Below, in pieces: positions 1 through 6,114 of a stretch of 14,877 nucleotides of DNA (its first letter is position 1; every line of letters starts with the position of its first letter). The stretch lies in contig JAEORN010000334.1 in the NCBI GenBank assembly GCA_016840825.1, positions 1 through 14,877 on the forward strand, read 5' to 3'. A model generated the notes under the pieces. That model was not told the DNA's origin. It made no database searches and worked only from the letters and a program-made list of their open reading frames with translations. Made by a program: the position numbers and the translations under genes. The DNA comes from Candidatus Thorarchaeota archaeon (GTDB taxonomy: Archaea; Asgardarchaeota; Thorarchaeia; Thorarchaeales; Thorarchaeaceae).

Positions 1-822
1 GCCTGTCATTAATAGAGTATAGCATGTAAGAAGTATCAAGTTAATCGTCGAATCTAATCCAATAGTTGGAAATGGACCATGTATCACGCTCGATCCGATA
101 GTCTGGAAGGATATACCTGTGATTAGATCAGCACTCCAAGTGAAAGGGAAAAGAAGGAAGATATCCAAATCCAATAGTTCAAGCATTTGAGATGCGAAAA
201 CTTGGAAACCGATGAATGGAATGATTGTGAATATACCAAGAATAATGGCTAACGCATTTGCTATATCCTTGCCCCTGTCCGATTCACCTAGTCTTGCTTG
301 TATGCAAGTCACAATAAAATCGGCTAACCAAATAGCTCCAATTGCTGTTATAGCTATTATTCCATATATCAACACTTGTGCAAAGAGCTCAATTTCTAGC
401 ATCACTGCAAAAGGGCTTATGATTATGGGGGCAAGATAAAGAACAATCAGACCATTTACGGGGAGCTTGCCAATGAAAGAACCAAGAAAGATATCACGAC
501 TTGAAGCAGTATTCGCAAGGAGAACTTCCCATTGACCAATCTTGATTTCTTTCAGGGCATTAGCTAATGGAAAGAGGATAAGAATGAACCATATTAGCAT
601 CAATCCAGCTCGTAGCAGCGGAGGCATGAGAATCATCATAATCTGAGGTGGAATTGGAAATACTTCTGTTAGAACAATCCTCATGATTTGAGGTGCTAGT
701 AGGAGAGCCCACAAGATTCCTATAACTAATGCAACCAGCATGATAGGAACCCGTTTTCCTCTCTGATTGCTTGTTTGAACTTTAAATTCTGCAACAGCGA
801 TTGAAACCCATTTTTTGGTCAT
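1..822 (-). CDS. ABC-2-type exporter permease (partial, C-terminus beyond window)
   Basis: Probable membrane subunit of an ABC exporter, partner of the ATPase that ends 5 nt before it. The frame is open from the ATG at 822-820 to the window edge, giving 274 residues without a stop, so the C-terminus is missing. A strong Shine-Dalgarno GGAGGTGA (828-835) precedes the ATG and overlaps the ATPase stop codon, which fixes the start. The protein begins MTKKWVSIAVAEFK, an amphipathic stretch typical of ABC-2 permeases, followed by hydrophobic segments at about residues 26-45, 62-86, 118-140, 142-165 and 190-212, and another beginning near the edge. The soluble stretch around residues 87-112 (KEIKIGQWEVLLANTASSRD) resembles the coupling helix region of ABC-2 permeases. 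Fold and pairing are well supported; the substrate is unknown. Confidence 0.8.
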   Translation of the reverse strand, partial: MTKKWVSIAVAEFKVQTSNQRGKRVPIMLVALVIGILWALLLAPQIMRIVLTEVFPIPPQIMMILMPPLLRAGLMLIWFILILFPLANALKEIKIGQWEVLLANTASSRDIFLGSFIGKLPVNGLIVLYLAPIIISPFAVMLEIELFAQVLIYGIIAITAIGAIWLADFIVTCIQARLGESDRGKDIANALAIILGIFTIIPFIGFQVFASQMLELLDLDIFLLFPFTWSADLITGISFQTIGSSVIHGPFPTIGLDSTINLILLTCYTLLMTG

Positions 823-827
823 ACCTT

Positions 828-835
828 TCACCTCC
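828..835 (-). promoter_or_regulatory. Shine-Dalgarno of the ABC permease
   Basis: GGAGGTGA on the minus strand, 5 nt ahead of the permease ATG at 822. Its last three bases (TGA) are the stop codon of the upstream ATPase, so the two genes are translationally linked. Confidence 0.75.
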
Positions 836-1598
836 ATGCTAGAAGTGCGTCACGATCAACCTTTCCACCAACGATTTTCAGGTATGCCTGTTCAAGGCTC
901 ATTGCGTCAGCCTGAGTCATAATTTCTTGAGGAGAGCCAAGTGTAACTAGAATACCCTCATTTAGAATTCCTACCATATCACAGAGTTCTTCCGCAAAGG
1001 TAGTAATGTGTGTACAAATGAAGAATGTAGTCTGTGTTTCATCTGAGAGTGCCTGAATGAGATCCTTAACCAGTGCGCTAGCGGCAGGATCGAGCCGAGA
1101 AGTAGGCTCATCGAGAAAGACCAACTTCGGTTGATGTAGCACAGTGGATGCGATCAGTACCTTCTGTTTCATTCCAGAAGAGTATGACTCCAACAGATCA
1201 TCTCGCCGTGATTCAAGCCCCATTAAAGATAGTAGAGTGTCTATGCGATGATTGACCTGAGAGCCACTCATCCCATTTAGTGCGCTAATGAATTCCAGAA
1301 ACTCGACTGCTGATAATTTCGAGTATAGTCCCGGAGATTCGGGAAGAAGACCAGTGACCGCCTTAACCTCTTCTCGATTCTTAAGGAGGTCAAGACCACA
1401 TACCTGTGCAGAACCACTTGTGGGAGTCATTAGACCTGAAAGCATTCTTACTGCAGTTGTCTTACCAGCTCCATTTGGCCCAAGAAGACCAAAACGCCTT
1501 CCATTTTCAACTCTTAGATTGAGCGAGTTGACAGCTTTAAGAGAGCCAAACTCCTTGGTCAGGGATTTGGTTTCGATACAGATTTCATCTGATATCAT
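828..1598 (-). CDS. ABC transporter ATP-binding protein (NatA-like, exporter type)
   Basis: A 256-residue nucleotide-binding subunit powering the permease encoded directly downstream. All ABC motifs are visible: Walker A GPNGAGKT (40-47), the Q-loop region with LLPESPGLY (84-92; Glu where Gln is usual, as often seen in NatA/CcmA-like exporters), signature YSSGMKQK (139-146), Walker B KLVFLDEP (158-165), D-loop SRLDP (167-171, usually SGLDP) and switch His197 in THITTF. Length is a little short of the 300 residues of many drug/Na+ exporters, so the C-terminal extension is small. The ATG at 1598-1596 lies about 33 nt downstream of a good TATA element, implying an almost leaderless transcript. 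Drug, ion, lipid or peptide export cannot be told apart. Confidence 0.92.
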   Translation of the reverse strand: MISDEICIETKSLTKEFGSLKAVNSLNLRVENGRRFGLLGPNGAGKTTAVRMLSGLMTPTSGSAQVCGLDLLKNREEVKAVTGLLPESPGLYSKLSAVEFLEFISALNGMSGSQVNHRIDTLLSLMGLESRRDDLLESYSSGMKQKVLIASTVLHQPKLVFLDEPTSRLDPAASALVKDLIQALSDETQTTFFICTHITTFAEELCDMVGILNEGILVTLGSPQEIMTQADAMSLEQAYLKIVGGKVDRDALLAWR

Positions 1599-1629
1599 AG
1601 ATATTCACAGGTAAGAGAAGGCAGGGATA

Positions 1630-1638
1630 GTATATAAT
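1630..1638 (-). promoter_or_regulatory. Probable TATA box for the ABC exporter operon
   Basis: The minus strand reads ATTATATAC here, 32-40 nt upstream of the ATPase ATG. With the usual archaeal spacing of about 26 nt from TATA centre to transcription start, the leader would be under 10 nt, which fits the absence of a clear Shine-Dalgarno. Inferred from sequence only. Confidence 0.45.
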
Positions 1639-1679
1639 GAACTGTGGGAAAAAGGTCCATAGCTGTTGAAATCAGTAAA

Positions 1680-1982
1680 TTATGAGAAGAAGTTCGATAT
1701 CAATTGATAGAATTTACCCAAAGCCTCTTTGCCCTTGTCTGTAGTCCTATAGACGAAAATTCCTGATTCGGGCTCATCAACTTGCTCCATTAACTCAGCT
1801 TCCATTAGGAAGGATACATCCTCTTTGATCATCTGTGTCTTGAGTCCTAGTTCTCGCATCAGCCAGCTTTGTGTTCGTGACTCCCACACACAGGATTCGA
1901 GAATCTCTGCCCAACGCTCGTACTTTGTCCTTCTAGAGCTTAATGGCCAGGATTCCGGACGTCGAGGACCAGAATGATTCAG
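1680..1982 (-). CDS. Small winged-helix DNA-binding protein, probable CTG start
   Basis: A likely transcription regulator of about 100 residues. From the GTG at 1889 only 69 residues would be made, but the same frame stays open upstream to a TAA at 2012-2010 and reads RRTKYERWAEILESC just before it, which looks like the first helix of an archaeal winged-helix domain (HTH_45-like). No ATG, GTG or TTG is in that extension. A CTG at 1982-1980 is placed exactly like a start: GGGAGGT lies 8 nt ahead and the codon overlaps the stop of the preceding gene as CTGA. From that start: helix 1 at about 17-31, helix-turn-helix at about 36-66 (TQSWLMRELGLKTQMIKEDV), then a wing ending FVYRTTDKGKEAL (about 76-88). 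No metal or ligand site is visible. It probably regulates its own operon or the exporter behind it. DNA-binding fold fairly sure; the CTG start is an inference. Confidence 0.7.
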   Translation of the reverse strand: MNHSGPRRPESWPLSSRRTKYERWAEILESCVWESRTQSWLMRELGLKTQMIKEDVSFLMEAELMEQVDEPESGIFVYRTTDKGKEALGKFYQLISNFFS

Positions 1983-2722
1983 AGCTCTGTACCTCCCATG
2001 TCCTGATCCTTAGAGAAGACCATCCGCTCAAGGTCTTCTCCCCAAGTCATGAAACTTTGATAGATTTTCAGCCATTTTCGAACAGTGAACTCCCACAGAG
2101 CAAAAATAGCAGAACCAGTAATCGTGATAGTCAGAACAATAGCCATCAGCACAATTACTGGGTTAAGGAGAACTGCAATGATACCCCCCGTTTCAAGCAA
2201 TTGTAGTATTTCAGGAATGAAGAAGTTCACAAAAATCAGCCATATCATCAAGATTTGGAATCCGATTTGAGATATCGAATTGATACGAAAACTTCGTATT
2301 GTGATGGGCTTATCCATATCCTTTAGCTTAGATTCATCAGGTTTGATTATACTTAGCAAAAGAGAGATGTAATTGAAAATACCAGTTGCAGCTTGTTGTG
2401 AGTTGAGTGAATCTTGGATCCTATCAAGAGTCTTTTTTGCATCTATAATATACCCATATCGCCTTTTCATCTGTCTATAAACAATAGGGGCGATGAGAAT
2501 GGGTATACCAACGACAATTAGAGCAATAATGCCGAGAGATGGAGGAAGTTCCATCCAAAGGATGAAGAGAACTACCCACCCCATCCACAGATAGATAATA
2601 GCTGTGCTGTAGTAGATATAGAGCTTGAGAAGACGATGACTTCGATACATCAAGGGCAGTATCTTCTTCTGCTCCTCAACAAGACGGGTATTAATCGATG
2701 GTTCATCGCGCACTGTAATCAC
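1979..2722 (-). CDS. Four-helix membrane protein of unknown function
   Basis: I do not recognise the family. The 247-residue protein has a short charged N-terminus without a signal peptide, hydrophobic segments at about 33-57, 62-83, 151-172 and 180-208, and two soluble parts: a basic, then polar loop of about 67 residues (84-150, with YRQMKRRYGYIIDAKKTLDR) and a C-terminal tail of about 38 residues. Two helical hairpins joined by a central soluble loop could have arisen by duplication, but the halves are not obviously alike. The start is a GTG (2722-2720), because an in-frame TGA lies close upstream; a second GTG three codons later is possible. It begins 16 nt after the ubiquitin-like gene and overlaps the winged-helix gene, so the three are probably one transcript. 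Confidence 0.75.
   Translation of the reverse strand: MITVRDEPSINTRLVEEQKKILPLMYRSHRLLKLYIYYSTAIIYLWMGWVVLFILWMELPPSLGIIALIVVGIPILIAPIVYRQMKRRYGYIIDAKKTLDRIQDSLNSQQAATGIFNYISLLLSIIKPDESKLKDMDKPITIRSFRINSISQIGFQILMIWLIFVNFFIPEILQLLETGGIIAVLLNPVIVLMAIVLTITITGSAIFALWEFTVRKWLKIYQSFMTWGEDLERMVFSKDQDMGGTEL
1991..1997 (-). promoter_or_regulatory. Shine-Dalgarno supporting a CTG start
   Basis: GGGAGGT on the minus strand, inside the last codons of the membrane-protein gene and 8 nt before the CTG at 1982. No other candidate start is at a suitable distance, so it decides the start of the winged-helix gene. Confidence 0.6.
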
Positions 2723-2738
2723 ATCATCAGAATATAAT

Positions 2739-3020
2739 CTATCTAACTCCGCTCATTAATCGCATTATTGAACCGTCTTCAAATCCATATTCCTCAATCG
2801 TCTTTGATTCATCTAGTCTCTCCTTTGATTCGGGATGCATGAGATATAGATGATCAAGGATGTTCCTTGAGTAAGGTGCATTGAGCATTTGAAATGGTAG
2901 TGTCTTAACAATCTCCAGTAAGTCACCAATTGACATGTCAGGGGCTATATCTACTTCCTTACGAGCGAGTTCACGATATGAATCGTCGAATTGAGTTCCT
3001 TCTGTTATGATGATTCTCAA
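2739..3020 (-). CDS. Small ubiquitin-like (beta-grasp) protein, TTG start
   Basis: The frame can be read from a GTG at 3095 (118 residues), but the first 25 residues would then be an odd hydrophobic leader. The TTG at 3020-3018, 8 nt behind GGAGTG (3029-3034), gives a compact 93-residue protein beginning MRIIITEGTQF, as a beta-grasp strand should. Residues 22-41 (EVDIAPDMSIGDLLEIVKTL) look like strand 2 plus the main helix. Residues 67-88 (ERLDESKTIEEYGFEDGS, then IMRL) match the ubiquitin pattern of a 'x-L-x-D-x-x-T-L-x-x-Y' turn followed by the last strand. The chain ends SGVR, without a terminal Gly-Gly, so conjugation is not expected unless processed. An insert at about 42-62 is longer than in ubiquitin. 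Its direct neighbour is a membrane protein, perhaps its partner. Fold is inferred from pattern, not from a search. Confidence 0.6.
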   Translation of the reverse strand: MRIIITEGTQFDDSYRELARKEVDIAPDMSIGDLLEIVKTLPFQMLNAPYSRNILDHLYLMHPESKERLDESKTIEEYGFEDGSIMRLMSGVR

Positions 3021-3028
3021 AATAACCA

Positions 3029-3034
3029 CACTCC
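3029..3034 (-). promoter_or_regulatory. Shine-Dalgarno supporting the TTG start at 3020
   Basis: GGAGTG on the minus strand with an 8-nt spacer to TTG. The alternative GTG at 3095 has no comparable element. Confidence 0.5.
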
Positions 3035-3106
3035 AACCAAGTAGAATCTTCAAGAAAAGGACTGTGGTTTGATTTTGATTATTTGAGTGATGCACTTGAT
3101 TAGAAA

Positions 3107-4993
3107 TTAGAGACGCAGGATGAATGTATACTGGTCATCCTCAATACTGAGCTTGCTTTGAATCACTTTGCGTGTCTTATGAATGAAATCAATCATAGGG
3201 ACATTCTTTGGATGAACATATGCAATGAAAGCTTCGACGCCTTTGCTCTTTGCAATACGCATCATTTGATTCAGGAGGAACGTTCCAATCCCTTTATTCT
3301 GAAACTCATCCTTCACTAATAATGCAAACTCAGCTTGGTTGGTATTTCGATTCAGAAGGTACCTTCCAGCAGCGATGATTTTCTCACATTCGCCATTTCC
3401 GTTCTCATCTATCACAGCAACAAGTGAGATGTCTGCTTCTTGATCGACATAGTAGAACTCATGAAGAGTCTGTCTTCTAAGGCTCTTGAGGGGTGTCAAG
3501 AATCTAAAGAATATTGATTCTTCACTTAGTCCATAGAAGAGACCCTTGATCTTATCAGCATCATCTGGACGGATGAGCCGTACCTCTACATTGATAGTTC
3601 CTTCAGGACCCTCGGTTTCCATCTGGGACTCATACTCAATTGGGAAGTAAGTACCTCGTGCGATGAATGGAACTTGGTCCTCGAAGACATAGCGCATCGT
3701 CTTAGCGGATTCAAGGAGCTCGTCTCTGAACTTGGGATGTGCTATGGCGATTAACGAAAGGACGCGTTCACGAATCGTCCTACCTCGAAGGGCCGCATAT
3801 CCAAATTCAGTAACGATGACGTCGACATCGCCTCGAGTTGTAACAACTCCAGCTCCCTCGCTTAGACGGGGGACTATCCTAGATACTGTTCCATCTAGTG
3901 CAGTCGATTTAAGACAGATGATAGCTTTACCACCCTCAGACCTTGCAGCACCTCTAATGAAGTCAACTTGACCACCAATTCCGCTATAGAATTGATGACC
4001 TATCGAATCCGAGCAAACCTGTCCTGTCAAATCCACCTCTAATGCACCATTAAAGGCTACCATCTTGTGATTTTGACTGATGACGTTGGGATCATTGACA
4101 TAGGAGGTCTCTCTGAACTCGAATGAGGGGTTATTATTCACATAATCGTAGAGATCATGCGATCCCATAGCAAAACTTGCGATGACTTTGTCCTTGTTGA
4201 TACTCTTCTTCTTATTTGTGACTACACCAGTTTCTATGAGCTCGATGATACAGTCACTGAACATCTCTGTATGAACACCGAGGTCTCGAACTCCGTACTT
4301 GAGTAGATTCTCTGTGACCGCATTTGCGATAGTACCAATCCCCATCTCAATGGTTGATTCGTTCTCAATCAATCTCGCTGAGTATTCACCAATCAAGCGG
4401 GTGCGTTCGCTCACTTCAGGAGACTCGAACTCTAGAAGAGGCTCAGTAAAAGGTACAAGGTAGTCAATCTCACGAAGATGGATGAAGGAATCCCCATGTG
4501 TGACTGGCATTTTCTCATTGACTTGCGCAATGACTAAATCAGCAGAGAGCGCGCCAGTCTTTGTGATATCAACAGAAATACCCAATGAGCAGTAGCCAAA
4601 ATCATCAGGCGGACTGACTTGTATCAATGCAACATCTAATGGTATCCTTCGTGATTTGAAGAAGAATGGGATATCGGATAATGGAGCGGGAGTATAGTCA
4701 GCACGGCCCTCGGATACAGCATCGCGAATATTATCTGAAACGAAGAAGGTATTGTGTCTAAATTGGTTCTGAAACTTTGGATCTGCAGAAGGAGTATTTC
4801 CTAGAGTTAGCATATGGACTATTTCGTTGTCAGCCATCCGGTGAGCATTCTTTGCAAGCTCTTGAAACAGATGGTTTGGAACACCACAACCGGTTCCAAG
4901 TAGAATGCGAGTTCCTCTTTTGATCTTCTTGATGGCTTCGGTAGCAGTGACAATCTTGCCTTTGTATTTCTCAGTCCAAAGTGAAGTGACCAT
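3107..4993 (-). CDS. Acetyl-CoA hydrolase/CoA-transferase fused to a GNAT acetyltransferase domain
   Basis: Bifunctional protein of 628 residues. The first about 455 residues are a class I CoA-transferase of the acetyl-CoA hydrolase/4-hydroxybutyrate CoA-transferase type: motifs LGVHTEMFSD, ALEVDLTGQVCSDSIG, GIGGQVDFIRGAARSEGG and EFGYAALRGRTIRER. The Glu in HTEM (residue 243) aligns in context with the catalytic Glu238 of clostridial 4-hydroxybutyrate CoA-transferase, so the covalent CoA-thioester mechanism should be intact. The last about 160 residues are a GNAT domain, beginning near VEVRLIRPDDADKIK and carrying the acetyl-CoA pyrophosphate loop QNKGIG. The frame opens 15 codons earlier (ATG at 5038), but GAGGTG lies 7 nt before the ATG at 4993, so that start is preferred. 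Next to CODH/ACS, acetyl-CoA/acetate interconversion is the likely role; the GNAT domain may modify proteins. The acyl substrate is not determined. Confidence 0.9.
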   Translation of the reverse strand: MVTSLWTEKYKGKIVTATEAIKKIKRGTRILLGTGCGVPNHLFQELAKNAHRMADNEIVHMLTLGNTPSADPKFQNQFRHNTFFVSDNIRDAVSEGRADYTPAPLSDIPFFFKSRRIPLDVALIQVSPPDDFGYCSLGISVDITKTGALSADLVIAQVNEKMPVTHGDSFIHLREIDYLVPFTEPLLEFESPEVSERTRLIGEYSARLIENESTIEMGIGTIANAVTENLLKYGVRDLGVHTEMFSDCIIELIETGVVTNKKKSINKDKVIASFAMGSHDLYDYVNNNPSFEFRETSYVNDPNVISQNHKMVAFNGALEVDLTGQVCSDSIGHQFYSGIGGQVDFIRGAARSEGGKAIICLKSTALDGTVSRIVPRLSEGAGVVTTRGDVDVIVTEFGYAALRGRTIRERVLSLIAIAHPKFRDELLESAKTMRYVFEDQVPFIARGTYFPIEYESQMETEGPEGTINVEVRLIRPDDADKIKGLFYGLSEESIFFRFLTPLKSLRRQTLHEFYYVDQEADISLVAVIDENGNGECEKIIAAGRYLLNRNTNQAEFALLVKDEFQNKGIGTFLLNQMMRIAKSKGVEAFIAYVHPKNVPMIDFIHKTRKVIQSKLSIEDDQYTFILRL

Positions 4994-5000
4994 TCGTCGC

Positions 5001-5006
5001 CACCTC
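5001..5006 (-). promoter_or_regulatory. Shine-Dalgarno of the CoA-transferase/GNAT gene
   Basis: GAGGTG on the minus strand, 7 nt before the ATG at 4993; it decides for this start over the ATG at 5038, which lacks such an element. Further upstream a TTTATG sequence near 5034-5040 could be a weak TATA box. Confidence 0.65.
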
Positions 5007-5153
5007 TTCCTCAGAGATTGTCTTTGATAAAGCAACATAAAGACGTTTCGTAATGCGACATTGGGAGAATAGTATGTTTACATTTTTGTGCAAATTCAGA
5101 AAGAGAATGATGGATTTCAGTCACAATTGGAAACTTCATTGTATATCTGGTAA

Positions 5154-5960
5154 CTATGATTGACCGAGTAGCTTGAGCAGAGTCGCTTCACTCAATAGAC
5201 CTAGATTCTCTGCGATTGCCTCTACAGCCTTTAGTGCAGGTGATCTATCAGATAATTCGAAAACAGACTTCCCAAGATAGTTCAACTCAGCTATCTCATC
5301 ATCATTCGGAATCATTCCCATAAGTGAGAGACCATTGTCCTCAAGACCCTTAGATATTGCACTCACTAATGAATCAGGAATTCTATTTCCAATGATGACA
5401 AGCTTCTTGAAATCAATATGAACCTCTTTAGCAAGATCACGAATGCGCAGCGCAGCCTCGAAAGCAGCTCTTGAAGAATCTATGACAATAATCAGGATGT
5501 CGACATTCCTATTCGTGCGCCGACTGAAATGTTCAAGACCTGCACTCATATCGAGAAGGGTGATCTCGTAATTTAGAGTCAGTCGATCTAGTATTTGCGT
5601 TAGAAGCCGGTTCACATAACAATAGCATCCTTCTCCTTCAGTCCGTCCCATAGCAAGAAAGTCATACCTATCTCCCTCAAGTAGCGACTCGAATATTTCA
5701 CCTTCCAAGATATCCTGTTTGGCAGCTGAAGCAGGTAATGTACCATCATCTATGCTTTTCCTCATACGCGTAGCAATCTCTCCAACGGAGGCAGGAACCT
5801 CAACACCAAGTGCCCGTGGCAAGTTCATCACAGGGTCTGCATCGACCAAGAGAAGAGACCGTTTTGTCTTCTCTGCTATAACCCTTGAGAGAAGAGCTGA
5901 GGTAGTTGTTTTGCCAACTCCACCTTTGCCAGAAACTGAAAGAACCAGATGTTCACGCAT
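5154..5960 (-). CDS. CooC-like nickel-insertion ATPase, divergent second copy
   Basis: A MinD/SIMIBI-class P-loop ATPase of 268 residues (ATG start at 5960, preceded 6 nt upstream by GAGTGA; a GTG three codons earlier is also possible). Deviant Walker A GKGGVGKT at 11-18, VDADP at about 39-43, and a CXC motif (Cys112 and Cys114 in GEGCYCYVN), the dimer-interface Ni/Zn site known from CooC of Carboxydothermus. It differs from the first copy: the usual GRGT after the switch II region is replaced (LLDMSAGLEHFSRRT). In the family, CooC matures the Ni-Fe C-cluster of CODH and its paralogue AcsF/CooC2 delivers nickel to the ACS A-cluster; this gene could be the latter. It lies behind cdhE, separated by a probable terminator. 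CooC family sure, exact target inferred. Confidence 0.88.
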   Translation of the reverse strand: MREHLVLSVSGKGGVGKTTTSALLSRVIAEKTKRSLLLVDADPVMNLPRALGVEVPASVGEIATRMRKSIDDGTLPASAAKQDILEGEIFESLLEGDRYDFLAMGRTEGEGCYCYVNRLLTQILDRLTLNYEITLLDMSAGLEHFSRRTNRNVDILIIVIDSSRAAFEAALRIRDLAKEVHIDFKKLVIIGNRIPDSLVSAISKGLEDNGLSLMGMIPNDDEIAELNYLGKSVFELSDRSPALKAVEAIAENLGLLSEATLLKLLGQS

Positions 5961-5995
5961 CGATTTCACTCTTTTTGATTGTTAATTGGACTCAC

Positions 5996-6005
5996 ATTTT
6001 TAGAC
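5996..6005 (-). promoter_or_regulatory. Possible TATA element ahead of the second CooC gene
   Basis: Minus strand reads TCTAAAAATG about 36 nt before the ATG at 5960, the right distance for an archaeal promoter with a leader of about 10-15 nt that includes GAGTGA. It lies in a short region with a repeated GTCTAAA and a repeated GAGTC (5987-6016). Weak; AT-rich sequence alone could give this. Confidence 0.3.
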
Positions 6006-6041
6006 ATTTAGACTCATCGATATGGCGATGATGTGATGTGT

Positions 6042-6100
6042 TGAAAATTGAAAAAGAAAGAGTAGAGTAGTCCTTGAGCTCATTGCTCAAGAACCTCTAC
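6042..6100 (-). terminator. Stem-loop plus T-rich tract after cdhE
   Basis: On the minus strand, 15 nt after the cdhE stop, GTAGAG (6100-6095) and CTCTAC (6067-6062) form an outer stem around a perfect inner stem CTTGAGC / GCTCAAG (6091-6085 and 6079-6073) with a 5-nt loop. It is followed by TCTTTCTTTTTCAATTTTC (about 6060-6042). A T-rich tract is the recognised archaeal termination signal; the hairpin may add to it or protect the cdh mRNA 3' end. Confidence 0.6.
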
Positions 6101-6114
6101 CACTATGAAATGGA

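Noticed and set aside
212..439. Plus-strand open frame near the left edge
   Set aside because: It is antisense to the ABC permease, whose minus-strand frame is open over the whole 822 nt with membrane segments and a good ribosome site.
1649..1653. TTTTT on the minus strand after the winged-helix gene as a terminator
   Set aside because: Five T residues without any stem or longer T-rich context are too little evidence.
3021..3095. N-terminal extension of the ubiquitin-like gene from GTG 3095, a possible membrane anchor
   Set aside because: The leader (HHSNNQNQTTVLFLKILLGW) has no good ribosome site, whereas TTG 3020 has GGAGTG at 8 nt and gives a normal domain start; kept only as an alternative.
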